Assembly (NCBI GenBank): GCA_016281475.1
Contig: JAEEIS010000063.1
Span: 1-18,139 of the forward strand
Source of the DNA: Bacteroidales bacterium
Lineage (GTDB): Bacteria; Bacteroidota; Bacteroidia; Bacteroidales; P3
Direction: 5' to 3'
Length of the DNA stretch: 18,139 nucleotides
The position numbers and the translations under genes were made by a program. The notes under the pieces are model-generated. The model saw nothing but the letters and a program-made list of their open reading frames with translations, searched no databases and was not told the origin of the DNA. Shown piece by piece: positions 1 to 6,978 of this stretch; the stretch's first letter is position 1, and each line of letters starts with the position of its first letter.

Positions 1-850
1 AGAATGGGGGATATTGCGGTATGGTGACAAACCGGGCATCTTCACCTAAAAAGGTGTACTCCTTGATTTGCGTATCAACAAAGGCGATTGCCTTTTGTGT
101 CATCTCCAAGATACGGCCCTCGAACGATACATCTTTCACCACATTCATCTCGCGGCCAAAGCGTTCTTCGTCACCCAAATAGCGCACTATACGGATACGT
201 GCCCGTTGGAAGAACTTCTGCGGGTCTTTGCCAAATAGCAATATAGCTGCACCCGACACTTTGTCCACTCCATTTACTGTCGTAATATACCCTTTGTTAG
301 TACGTAGATAGGTCTCTGCATCTTTAGCATAGCCAATCTTCCTGCAATGCTGGGCAACATAGTCGAGGTCGATGTCATCAATGGTCGCACCATACACGGG
401 TTCATCTTCATAATAGCGACCACCCTTGGCATAGAATAACTGCATACGCATCTCAAAATTCAATTTCTTCGACTTGTCACCCACACGATAGAAAGCATCA
501 TCGGCTTGATTGGCATGCACTCGCATACTGGGCTCCACATGCATCACCAGCACCCTATTGGAACTACCTTTCTCATCAACACAGTCCACAAAATGCACCT
601 CTACAGGCACAGATGGCAAACAGAAATCGAAGGGCACACGCAGCAACTCGTTAAGGTGGTCTTCATCCCCATTGATGCCAGTGATTCTGCCATCATCTTC
701 AATGCCTATCACCACATCGCCACCATCTGCATTGGCAAAAGCCACTACTAACACTGCCAAAGTCTTGGCATCAATGCGGAAGCTCTTTCGGTCAAACTGC
801 TGACCTTCTTGCTGTAGCTGCAGTATCTTTATATCATGTGTATTAATCAT
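1..850 (-). CDS. Partial AlbA_2/Schlafen-type putative ATP-binding or DNA-binding protein
   Basis: The reading frame starts with ATG at 850 and stays open to base 1, so 283 codons are visible and the C-terminus is missing. The N-terminal part has the AlbA_2 (Schlafen-like, COG2865 type) pattern: an E-G pair near residues 15-16, a charged FDRKSF segment, then FANADGG at 38-44 followed by VVIGIEDDG and an ITGI turn. In this family the domain is thought to bind nucleic acid or nucleotide; the biochemical role is usually unknown and no substrate can be named. It lies 82 bp downstream of the WYL regulator on the same strand, and a -7 box at 894-901 could give it its own promoter. A full-length member would usually carry a GHKL-like or winged-helix C-terminal part, which cannot be seen here. 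Family call fairly sure, function unknown. Confidence 0.8.
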   Translation of the reverse strand, partial: MINTHDIKILQLQQEGQQFDRKSFRIDAKTLAVLVVAFANADGGDVVIGIEDDGRITGINGDEDHLNELLRVPFDFCLPSVPVEVHFVDCVDEKGSSNRVLVMHVEPSMRVHANQADDAFYRVGDKSKKLNFEMRMQLFYAKGGRYYEDEPVYGATIDDIDLDYVAQHCRKIGYAKDAETYLRTNKGYITTVNGVDKVSGAAILLFGKDPQKFFQRARIRIVRYLGDEERFGREMNVVKDVSFEGRILEMTQKAIAFVDTQIKEYTFLGEDARFVTIPQYPPF

Positions 851-893
851 TTCTTTTTTTGGAAACCTATACTTTTGTCATTCTTTCTCTCTG

Positions 894-901
894 CAAAAAT
901 A
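894..901 (-). promoter_or_regulatory. Bacteroidota -7 box upstream of the AlbA_2 gene
   Basis: The reverse strand reads TATTTTTG, which fits TAnnTTTG, about 43 bp before the ATG at 850. I see no clear TTTG -33 box. It would let the AlbA_2 gene be transcribed apart from the WYL gene. Confidence 0.5.
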
Positions 902-932
902 CGAAATTATTTTCATATCAGTCATAATTGTC

Positions 933-2018
933 TCAGTTATGTATACCTTTTTTGAAAACGGCAGCGTACTCGTTGTGCATCTCTGTAATCCTTTGCTGCA
1001 CTTGCTCTACTATGTTCTGCGGTGAGAGGACTATCAAGTCTTTGCCGAATGATGTCAGCTCGCGAATCAACTCGTAGTTCTCAATGCAGTCAATAGAGAA
1101 GAAACGTCCCTCGCATAGCGTGGGGTACTTCTCGCGAAGTTCTGCTTCCCGTTCCCCACGGATGTTGCGCTGCGACTCGTGGATAGGTTTGGTCGCCACA
1201 TAGTCCTTTGAGCGGTTGCTAACCCAGAACACGATAGTCTGCAAATCCTTGTCCTCATTCAGCGTCACGCCTACTATGTCCTCGAACCGCTCGTTCAGGT
1301 CGCCATCATACGGCACATATACATGCGACGGCAACGGCACCACTTTATCAATGCGGTCGAGGGCAAAGTTCAACAACTTCCCGCCCTCCTCCGCTGCTGC
1401 AATAAGATACCAACGGCGGTTGTATTCCTTGAGCAGATAAGGATGTAACGTCACTGTCCGTTCCTCATCGGGAGTGTCGAAGCGGTGGTAATGCAGTTCC
1501 ACCACCTGCCGTTGAGATATGGCCGTGAAGAGCTCGCCAAGCAACGTGGAGTTCCCCAACGGATTCTTTGTGAAGGAGACTATCTGCCGGTCGGTCTTCA
1601 CGTTCAAACTCTTTCTCAATGCTTCCAGGCCCTCCAGATTGGGCAAACCGTCGAACTGACCCAGCAGCGACAATGCCTCAGCAAGCAGATACTTCTCATC
1701 CTCCGTCATCTCCTTCTTGAAGATGGAGAAAGAGGGGTCGGCATAGCGGTGGCAGGTCTTCTTGACGGTCTTACGGGGGTTCGTCTGACTTGGAACATCA
1801 ATCTGGTAATGCTCAATCTCGGCAAGGAAAGGCCCCTCATATTCCAAATAATGCAGGTCGTCCTGGATGGTGCGAAGGCTCACAGGCTCCTGCCCCAGTT
1901 CCTCCAACTCCTCGTTGACATGCTGGCGCAACTCCTCAGTAGAGTAGTTGTGATAGTGGTTGGCCAACAACCTGTCCAGTATGTAGTATCGTGTTACAGC
2001 GTTCTTATTTGCGGGCAT
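933..2018 (-). CDS. WYL-domain transcriptional regulator
   Basis: This is a 361-residue protein (from MPANKN) with an N-terminal helix-turn-helix region (about 1-60, with a typical SLRTIQDDLHYLE recognition segment). A WYL domain follows at about 155-230, whose W-Y-L residues are 203-205, then a C-terminal WCX-like part to about 345. WYL proteins sense a ligand, thought to be nucleic acid or a nucleotide in several cases, and control transcription; many sit beside phage-defence or DNA-damage genes. The frame is open further upstream to an ATG at 2141 (402 residues). I prefer 2018 because the extra 41 residues look non-conserved and a strong -7 box (2040-2047) lies inside them, 22 bp before 2018. 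A second -7 box at 2159-2166 means the long form cannot be excluded. It is followed on the same strand by the AlbA_2 gene. Confidence 0.88.
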   Translation of the reverse strand: MPANKNAVTRYYILDRLLANHYHNYSTEELRQHVNEELEELGQEPVSLRTIQDDLHYLEYEGPFLAEIEHYQIDVPSQTNPRKTVKKTCHRYADPSFSIFKKEMTEDEKYLLAEALSLLGQFDGLPNLEGLEALRKSLNVKTDRQIVSFTKNPLGNSTLLGELFTAISQRQVVELHYHRFDTPDEERTVTLHPYLLKEYNRRWYLIAAAEEGGKLLNFALDRIDKVVPLPSHVYVPYDGDLNERFEDIVGVTLNEDKDLQTIVFWVSNRSKDYVATKPIHESQRNIRGEREAELREKYPTLCEGRFFSIDCIENYELIRELTSFGKDLIVLSPQNIVEQVQQRITEMHNEYAAVFKKGIHN

Positions 2019-2039
2019 AATATTCTGTTTTTTCGACTG

Positions 2040-2047
2040 CAAAGGTA
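2040..2047 (-). promoter_or_regulatory. -7 box for the WYL gene (decides the start)
   Basis: The reverse strand reads TACCTTTG, a full match to TAnnTTTG, followed by GCA. It is 22 bp upstream of the ATG at 2018 and lies inside the extended reading frame, which argues for the shorter protein. No TTTG is seen at -33. Confidence 0.6.
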
Positions 2048-2158
2048 CACACCTCCCGCGCAATCTATTTGCGTAGCGGTGGCTGTTTATCCTTTTTATT
2101 TCATTTTCACACACTTGACTGCCATTCAATTTAATGTCCATTGAGTTAAAGGCGATTG

Positions 2159-2166
2159 CAAAGATA
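2159..2166 (-). promoter_or_regulatory. Second, upstream -7 box for the WYL gene
   Basis: The reverse strand reads TATCTTTG about 18 bp before the alternative ATG at 2141. If used, it could give either a long 5' leader for the 361-residue form or the 402-residue form. No good -33 element is visible. Confidence 0.45.
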
Positions 2167-2229
2167 GAAATATTTTTTTAATCAGACATAATTTATTTCG
2201 CTCCAGTACAAAGAATGACTGATTTTTGC

Positions 2230-2560
2230 AAACCTTTCTCATTGTCGCGTCTCTCCGAGACGCTGAGTAGTAGGGTTATCCTTGACCCCACACTGCGCTC
2301 CCTTTAGTCGCTTGTATGGGGTTTCTTCGAGACGTTGCTGCATCTCGGCATAGCTCGAACAAGTTCGGCTCTGCTCTCGACTTCCGCAACGTTATTGAGA
2401 TTCAACCTCTCCGAGGCTGTAGGAAATCTGTCATATACCAAACTAGAGCCATTTATTTGACACAACAGCGTGCCCGCCTCATCCAATCCACACGGAAAAC
2501 GCCAACCGGCACGTTGGCCAGAAGAACCGAAAGCACCCGCAGCATGCAGGTGCGTTTTAC
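2230..2560. repeat. Gene-free, hairpin-rich interval, possible dispersed non-coding repeat
   Basis: I see no convincing gene here. The interval is dense in inverted repeats. GCGTCTC/GAGACGC (2247-2263) has 7-bp arms and a 3-nt loop. ACCCCACAC pairs with GTATGGGGT with one mismatch (about 2285-2322). ACGTTGC/GCAACGT (2332-2338 and 2386-2392) encloses a further GAAC/GTTC pair. GCCAAC/GTTGGC lies at 2501-2518, and GCACC/GGTGC at 2533-2553. A 60-codon minus-strand frame (2486-2304) covers part of it, but it has no recognisable domain and no promoter box. The composition resembles dispersed non-coding repeats of Bacteroidales; this is my impression and is not verified. Confidence 0.35.
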
Positions 2561-2571
2561 ATTTATCCTAT

Positions 2572-2653
2572 ATTTATACTTCAGTTATACTTTAGTTATA
2601 CTATTATATATAGTATAACTAAAGTATAACTATAGAATAACTAAAGTATAAAT
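2572..2653. repeat. AT-rich nested palindrome built from 11-bp repeats
   Basis: Arms at 2583-2604 and 2610-2631 are perfect 22-bp reverse complements around a 5-nt centre. Outer arms ATTTATACT (2572-2580) and AGTATAAAT (2645-2653) also pair. Each side is made of an 11-bp unit close to TTATACTTTAG repeated about three to four times, so the units repeat roughly once per helical turn. It lies between the WYL gene's upstream region and the 3' end of the clpP transcript. It could be a protein-binding array, a cruciform, or the centre of a mobile or repeat element; no function can be assigned. Confidence 0.85.
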
Positions 2654-2660
2654 GGCAAAG

Positions 2661-2760
2661 AAAAGAGGGAGGGAATGGGAGGGAGCGGGAGGTCGTAAGG
2701 GGGTCAGGGAGGGGGTGGAGAAAGGATAGGGGTGTGGGAGTGGAGGGGGTGGAAGCAGAG
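2661..2760 (-). terminator. C-rich, G-poor transcript segment: possible Rho utilisation site (G-quadruplex-prone on the + strand)
   Basis: By direct count the + strand of these 100 bases has 59 G, 27 A, 10 T and 4 C. RNA made from the minus strand is therefore 59% C and 4% G, the composition typical of rut sites. It lies immediately beyond the clpP terminator hairpin, where a backup Rho-dependent terminator would be useful. The + strand contains a G-quadruplex pattern (four GGG runs with short loops within 2667-2683). That it acts as a terminator is inference. Confidence 0.4.
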
Positions 2761-2806
2761 AGAAAGCCGACACTACTGGATTGGTTCCCAGGGGTGTCGG
2801 CTTTCT
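2761..2806 (-). terminator. Hairpin terminator after clpP
   Basis: AGAAAGCCGACAC (2761-2773) and GTGTCGGCTTTCT (2794-2806) are perfect 13-bp reverse complements around a 20-nt loop, 19 bp beyond the clpP stop. On the minus strand the stem ends in GGCTTTCT and runs into CTCTCTGCTTCC, which is pyrimidine-rich but not a clean U-run. Probably an intrinsic terminator for the peptidase-trmD-clpP transcript. Confidence 0.65.
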
Positions 2807-2824
2807 GCTATAGGTGAGGTTGGG

Positions 2825-3490
2825 TTATTCCTTCTTGGTGAGGACTTCGTCGATCATGCCGTAGGCGAGGGCCTCTTCGGCGGTGAACCAGTGGTCGCGG
2901 TCGCTGTCTTTCTCCACCTGCTCGAAGGGCTGTCCGCTGTGCTTGGCGATGATTTCGTAGAGTTCCTTTTTGAGCTTGAGTATCTCGCGGACGGTGATTT
3001 CCATGTCGGTGGCCTGACCGTCGGCACCGCCCATGGGCTGGTGAATCATCACGCGGCTGTGGGGCAGGGCGGTACGCATGCCCTTCTCGCCAGCGCAGAG
3101 CAGCACGCTAGCCATGGAGGCGGCGAGGCCGGTGCAGATGGTGGCAATACGGGGCTGGATGTACTGCATGGTGTCGTAGATGCCGAGGCCGGCGTAGACG
3201 GAGCCTCCGGGGGAGTTGAGGTAGATTTGGATGTCGCGGGTGCTGTCGACGCTCTCGAGGAAGAGGAGCTGCGCCTGGATGACGTTGGCGGTGTAGTCGT
3301 CGATGGCGGTGCCGAGGAAGATGATGCGGTCCATCATCAGACGGCTGAAGACGTCCATCTGGGCAACGTTGAGCTGGCGTTCCTCGACGATATAGGGGGT
3401 CAAGGAGTTATTGATTGCGGAAGTGTACTTGGCGTAGGTGGTGCTGCTGATGCCGCAATGTTTGGTAGCATATTTTTCGAATTCTGTCAT
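2825..3490 (-). CDS. clpP: ATP-dependent Clp protease proteolytic subunit
   Basis: 221 residues. ClpP is the serine peptidase core of the Clp protease; heptamer rings stack to a barrel fed with unfolded proteins by AAA+ partners such as ClpX or ClpC in the cytoplasm. The catalytic triad is intact: Ser125 in GLAASMAS, His150 in VMIHQP and Asp199 in SDRDHW, with the 25- and 49-residue spacings of E. coli ClpP. The N-terminus (residues 1-55, ending in ERQLNVAQMDVFSRLMMDR) is the Bacteroidota type. The gene starts 38 bp after the stop of a T9SS-sorted protein and is probably the last gene of the transcript starting at the peptidase promoter near 6303. Neither tig nor clpX, common neighbours of clpP, is next to it. 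No separate promoter box is seen. Confidence 0.97.
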   Translation of the reverse strand: MTEFEKYATKHCGISSTTYAKYTSAINNSLTPYIVEERQLNVAQMDVFSRLMMDRIIFLGTAIDDYTANVIQAQLLFLESVDSTRDIQIYLNSPGGSVYAGLGIYDTMQYIQPRIATICTGLAASMASVLLCAGEKGMRTALPHSRVMIHQPMGGADGQATDMEITVREILKLKKELYEIIAKHSGQPFEQVEKDSDRDHWFTAEEALAYGMIDEVLTKKE

Positions 3491-3528
3491 GGGGTGATGG
3501 GGTTTTATGGGGTTAATGGTGTGGTGGG

Positions 3529-4275
3529 TTAATATACCATAACTTTTCGGGTGGTGTTGCCGACTCGAACGAGGTAGAGGCCGCTTTGCTGCAGGTTGAT
3601 AGTAACTTCGCTGTTGCAGGGGATGGTGTTGAGATGACGACCGCTGATGTCGTATAGCATTACTTCGTTTCCGTCGGTCACGACGTGCAGACGGTTGTTT
3701 CCGAGGGCGTAGGCATGGAGAGCGGGTGTTTCGACATGGGTGATGGCGACAGCCGCGCCGGTGGTGACGGGTGCGTTGGGTGTGGCGTTGTAGGCACAGG
3801 CCACCCAGTCGAGATTGATGTCGCTTGACGATGTGGTGACGGTAGCTTCGGCCCAGCCGTAGTGCACGCCGTCGGCCAGCAGGATACGGAAGCCTACGAA
3901 GATTCGCTCAGGTGCAGTGGTGAGGTCTTGGAAAGTGGCATCGCCGTATCCGGCAAAGTTGCTGTTGGCATCGATGACCTCGCCGGAGGCTAACACGGCG
4001 GCATAGTCCCATATCTCGGGGTCGGCAACGACATTGTTGCCCCCTTCGGTCCAATCGTACGAGATATAGGCGTTGACCTGATTGCCAGAAACGCCACTGA
4101 AGTCGCTTAGGCGGAACTCCAGTATGCCGTCGTTGTTGAAGTCGATACCGTAGACGTTGGTCCATTCGGTACCGGCAATGGTGATGTTTCCAGTGCCGAT
4201 ACGGCCAGTGGTGATTTGTGCATTTGCGATGCCGAGTGTCAGCAGCGCGATTGTTAACAGGCTAATTTTCTTCAT
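3529..4275 (-). CDS. Small secreted protein with T9SS type A sorting domain
   Basis: 248 residues. Residues 1-19 form a signal peptide (MKK, hydrophobic core, cleavage after NAQ or ANA). The central part is beta-rich and has a DFNNDG calcium-loop-like motif at 45-50 and a VGFR...DGVHYGWAE stretch at 127-143, reminiscent of extracellular beta-sandwich modules. Residues about 185-248 are a C-terminal sorting domain (VMLYDISGR, then SGLYLVRVGNTTRKVMVY). Such domains send proteins through the type IX system to the cell surface or medium. The function of the mature part is unknown. It sits between trmD (53-bp gap) and clpP (38-bp gap), an odd place for a surface protein, and seems to share their transcript because no clear -7 box precedes it. 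Confidence 0.85.
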   Translation of the reverse strand: MKKISLLTIALLTLGIANAQITTGRIGTGNITIAGTEWTNVYGIDFNNDGILEFRLSDFSGVSGNQVNAYISYDWTEGGNNVVADPEIWDYAAVLASGEVIDANSNFAGYGDATFQDLTTAPERIFVGFRILLADGVHYGWAEATVTTSSSDINLDWVACAYNATPNAPVTTGAAVAITHVETPALHAYALGNNRLHVVTDGNEVMLYDISGRHLNTIPCNSEVTINLQQSGLYLVRVGNTTRKVMVY

Positions 4276-4329
4276 AATTCTTTGAGTTTGGATGTTTTTG
4301 TTGGTTTTATATTACTAATAATACAGGTA

Positions 4330-5019
4330 TTATTTTTCGGATATTGCCTTGAGGAGGTCGGGACGGCGTTCTTGGGTGCGCTGGAGGGCCTGCTCGTAGC
4401 GCCACTGCTCTATCTTGGCGTGGTTGCCGCTGAGGAGGATGTCGGGCACACGCCAGCCACGGAACTCGGGCGGGCGGGTGTATTCGGGCGGAGCGAGGAG
4501 GCCGTCTTGGAACGAGTCGCCGAGGGCTGACTGCTCGTCGCCGATGACGCCGGGGATGAGGCGCACGACGGTGTCGCAAATGACGGCAGCGGCCAGTTCG
4601 CCACCGGTGAGGACGTAGTCGCCGATGGAGATTTCCTTGGTGATGAAGTGCTCGCGGATGCGCTCGTCGACACCCTTGTAGTGGCCGCAGAGTATCATCA
4701 GGTTCTGCTGTAGGGAGAGGGTGTTGGCCATGGGCTGGGAGAGCATCTCGCCATCGGGAGCGGTGTAGATGACCTCGTCGTAGGTGCGCTGAGCCTTCAA
4801 TTCCTCAATGCAGTTGGCGAGGGGTTCGACCGCCATGACCATGCCTGCGCCACCGCCGTAGGGGTAGTCGTCGACGCTGCCGTAGCGGGTGAGGGAGTAG
4901 TCGTGGAGGTCGTGGAAATGGATTTCGACAATGCCCTTGTTCTGTGCCCTTTTGAGGATGGATTCCTCAAAGAACATAGACATCATGTTGGGGAAGAGGG
5001 TGAGGATGTCGAGACGCAT
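4330..5019 (-). CDS. trmD: tRNA (guanine37-N1)-methyltransferase
   Basis: 229 residues, a usual length for the family. TrmD is a SPOUT-class enzyme that methylates N1 of G37 next to the anticodon using S-adenosylmethionine, which prevents +1 frameshifting. Visible motifs are [11 protein letters not shown] (53-63), [12 protein letters not shown] (110-121) and [15 protein letters not shown] (129-143), which build the trefoil-knot cofactor site. FQDGLL has the conserved Asp172, followed by PPEYTRP. The gene begins 28 bp after the stop of the upstream M23 peptidase and probably shares its transcript; it is followed by the T9SS protein. The usual neighbours rimM and rplS are absent, as is normal in Bacteroidota. 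Confidence 0.97.
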   Translation of the reverse strand: MRLDILTLFPNMMSMFFEESILKRAQNKGIVEIHFHDLHDYSLTRYGSVDDYPYGGGAGMVMAVEPLANCIEELKAQRTYDEVIYTAPDGEMLSQPMANTLSLQQNLMILCGHYKGVDERIREHFITKEISIGDYVLTGGELAAAVICDTVVRLIPGVIGDEQSALGDSFQDGLLAPPEYTRPPEFRGWRVPDILLSGNHAKIEQWRYEQALQRTQERRPDLLKAISEK

Positions 5020-5047
5020 GTCGAATTAAAAATAAAAAATCAAGATG

Positions 5048-6292
5048 CTAACGGATTCTTAACTTCTGTCCCGGACGTAAAACGGAGGACTCCTTCAGCC
5101 CGTTGAGCTTGCAGAGTTTGCTGATGGTGGTGCCGTTGCGCTTGGCAATGCGGCTGAGGGTGTCGCCGGTGCGCACTTTATAGTACTTGCCGTCGCTGCT
5201 GTAGTTGCCGGCGCGGGAACGCGAGGTGTTGGAGAGGCCGGGTTTCGCCACCTTGCGGAAGGAGTTGCGCGTGAGCGTCAGCGTGGGGGCGATGAGGGCG
5301 CGGGTTTCGCAACTAATAACGTTCTCGGGGTTGAGGGCGTTGCCGTTGTAGCGGATTTCGAAATGGAGATGGCTGCCGCGCGAACGGCCGGTGTTGCCAC
5401 AAAGGCCTATCTCCTCGCCCGCCTTGACGCGCGTGCCGGGGGTGACATGGCGCTTGGAGAGGTGGGCGTAGTAGGTCTCCAGGCCGTTGTCGTGGCGGAT
5501 GACGATAAGGTGGCCGTAGGAGCGATTGTATTTAGAGAAGCGTACCACGCCGTCGAAGGCGGCATAGATGGGCTCGCCGGTGTGCATGGCAAGGTCCAAG
5601 CCATAGTGGAAACGGCGGCGGCGGGGACCGAAATGGGAGGTGGGAATAGCGTAGTCGGGAGTGGGAAAGACGAAATACTGCCCATGTTCCGGGTCGGTCA
5701 ACTTGAGTTCCACCGGCTGCATCTCGGAGATGTCCATCTTAAGGGTGTGCACCAACGACGAGTCGACCTCCATAAGAATATCGTCCTCGCTCTCGGTACC
5801 AGGGTCATCCTGACGTGGGTTGGCATAGCCAGGGAGTTTATAAACAGGCTCGTCTTCATACTCGTCTTCAGGCATACCCGGACGTTCCAAAGCCCGATTT
5901 GGGGGTTCTACGTATTCGACCTCCTTGTCCTGCGGATTCTCATCGAAAGTATAGGGCTCGGGAGCTGGAGACTTCTTCTTGGCATCGTCGGCCTCGTCGA
6001 CGACACCCACGTCCTGCTTCTTGGCATCCTTCTTGACATCTTTCTTAGGACCCTTCTTGGCCTGCTGGTCATAGGTTTCGGTATTCACGCCCGCGTACTC
6101 ATCGTGAGGGTTGGTCGTGTGAGGGTTTGTGGTGGTCGACTTGCCTTGCTTAATAACCCGGATGTTTTTTCCATTTGGCGAGATTTTGGGTCTCTCCTTG
6201 CTTTGCATTGAATTGGGTCGGTCTTGAGCCGACATTGTCAGCGGAAGAGCGACCAATAGGACGAGTATGATAAAGTAGATATATTTCTTCAT
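5048..6292 (-). CDS. Secreted M23 metallopeptidase with C-terminal LysM domain
   Basis: 414 residues from the ATG at 6292. Signal peptide about 1-22. Next comes a long, highly charged Lys/Asp/Glu/Pro-rich linker (about 25-200, including KKGPKKDVKKDAKK). The M23 peptidase domain (about 205-330) has its zinc ligands and catalytic residues present: His229 and Asp233 in HYGLD, His277 in YYAHLS, and His308/His310 in SHLHFE. A LysM peptidoglycan-binding domain occupies about 370-413 (VRTGDTLSRIAKRNG...RPGQKLRI). With an intact site it should cut peptidoglycan peptide cross-links in the periplasm. The frame is open further upstream to 6652, but the signal peptide and the complete promoter just before 6292 fix the start. 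It is probably the first gene of a transcript with trmD, the T9SS protein and clpP. Confidence 0.93.
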   Translation of the reverse strand: MKKYIYFIILVLLVALPLTMSAQDRPNSMQSKERPKISPNGKNIRVIKQGKSTTTNPHTTNPHDEYAGVNTETYDQQAKKGPKKDVKKDAKKQDVGVVDEADDAKKKSPAPEPYTFDENPQDKEVEYVEPPNRALERPGMPEDEYEDEPVYKLPGYANPRQDDPGTESEDDILMEVDSSLVHTLKMDISEMQPVELKLTDPEHGQYFVFPTPDYAIPTSHFGPRRRRFHYGLDLAMHTGEPIYAAFDGVVRFSKYNRSYGHLIVIRHDNGLETYYAHLSKRHVTPGTRVKAGEEIGLCGNTGRSRGSHLHFEIRYNGNALNPENVISCETRALIAPTLTLTRNSFRKVAKPGLSNTSRSRAGNYSSDGKYYKVRTGDTLSRIAKRNGTTISKLCKLNGLKESSVLRPGQKLRIR

Positions 6293-6302
6293 AATGAGGG
6301 TG

Positions 6303-6334
6303 CAAAAGTACGCAAAAAAATCAAACTGACCAAA
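6303..6334 (-). promoter_or_regulatory. Bacteroidota promoter with -33 and -7 boxes for the M23-trmD-clpP transcript
   Basis: On the reverse strand TTTG (6331-6334) is followed after 20 nt by TACTTTTG (6303-6310), both full matches to the Bacteroidota primary sigma consensus at ideal spacing. The ATG at 6292 lies 10 bp beyond the -7 box, so the 5' leader would be very short or nearly absent. This is the best promoter in the window and fixes the peptidase start. Confidence 0.75.
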
Positions 6335-6423
6335 TCGAACATTCAACTGCAACACCACCAATTTTTTGCAACCACGCCGTTGCGTGGCGGAAGGGGTTGC
6401 GAGGGAGGGGTGCGGAACGTTTT

Positions 6424-6966
6424 TTAGAGGTCGCGCATCTCCTGTTTCAGGTATTCCAGAGCGGCGGCGGTGGGCAGCTGTCCCTCGGCCACGGTGGCGA
6501 AGATGGCACTGGCCAGACGGGTGGGGTCGGCATCCTCGGGGATGGTGATGGCGGCCGAGTTGATGACCCCCATCATCTCGTCCTTGGCCTGACGGATGCG
6601 ACGCCACGCCTCGCTGGAGATGTAGACCTGCTGGCTGAGGTTGTGCTCCCACTCGTCGCGGATGGTCTTGGTCATGACGCCCTGCAGCAGCTTAGTGTCC
6701 ATGCCGGGCTGGTAGCAGCGCAGCACGAGGCTGTCGGGGCTGATGCGCTCGAGATAGAGGGCCATGCGCTCGTAGGCCTGCAGGCGGATGGGGGTGACGA
6801 GTTTCACCGCCTCGCGGTGCTCGTCGATGCGCATCTGCAGCATCTGGGACTTCTGCTGGTTGTCGAAATAGCGTTTGGTGATGCGATAGAAGATATAGCC
6901 TATAAGTGCGATACCAACCATTACCGCCACAAGGGCACTAAGGAATACTAAAAGGTATATTTTCAT
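6424..6966 (-). CDS. Conserved-looking membrane-anchored protein of unknown function
   Basis: 180 residues. Residues about 4-27 are one strongly hydrophobic membrane segment, followed by a basic stop-transfer stretch (YRITKRYFDNQQKSQ). The remaining 150 residues are mostly helical and probably cytoplasmic (motifs AYERMALYLERI at 64-75, ISSEAWRRIRQAKDEM near 116-131). It resembles a small uncharacterised family seen in Bacteroidota, but I cannot name a function. The gene is very GC-rich (72% over 6481-6540) and starts 12 bp after the stop of a 35%-GC gene. That suggests it once directly followed lepA before an insertion. No -7 box precedes it. A small CCACGC/GCGTGG hairpin (6372-6387) lies after its stop, but no U-run follows. 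Confidence 0.8.
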   Translation of the reverse strand: MKIYLLVFLSALVAVMVGIALIGYIFYRITKRYFDNQQKSQMLQMRIDEHREAVKLVTPIRLQAYERMALYLERISPDSLVLRCYQPGMDTKLLQGVMTKTIRDEWEHNLSQQVYISSEAWRRIRQAKDEMMGVINSAAITIPEDADPTRLASAIFATVAEGQLPTAAALEYLKQEMRDL

Positions 6967-6978
6967 ATGTTAACTATA

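Noticed and set aside
1485..2144. 219-codon + strand frame opposite the WYL gene
   Set aside because: The antisense minus frame has HTH, WYL and WCX parts; this frame has none.
2316..2618. 100-codon + frame and 60-codon minus frame in the gene-free interval
   Set aside because: No promoter box, no domain, and both run through inverted repeats; the + frame enters the AT palindrome. Treated as non-coding.
2732..3532. Long + strand open frame (266 codons) opposite clpP
   Set aside because: It is the mirror of the clpP coding strand; the protein is low-complexity Gly/Val/Asp-rich with no domain, while the opposite frame is an unmistakable ClpP.
5363..6211. 282-codon + strand frame opposite the M23 peptidase
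   Set aside because: Shadow of a real gene with intact zinc ligands on the other strand; no promoter box and no recognisable domain.
6293..6652. 120-residue N-terminal extension of the M23 peptidase
   Set aside because: The extension is His/Arg/Gly-rich, overlaps the membrane-protein gene, and contains the full promoter; a signal peptide starts at 6292.
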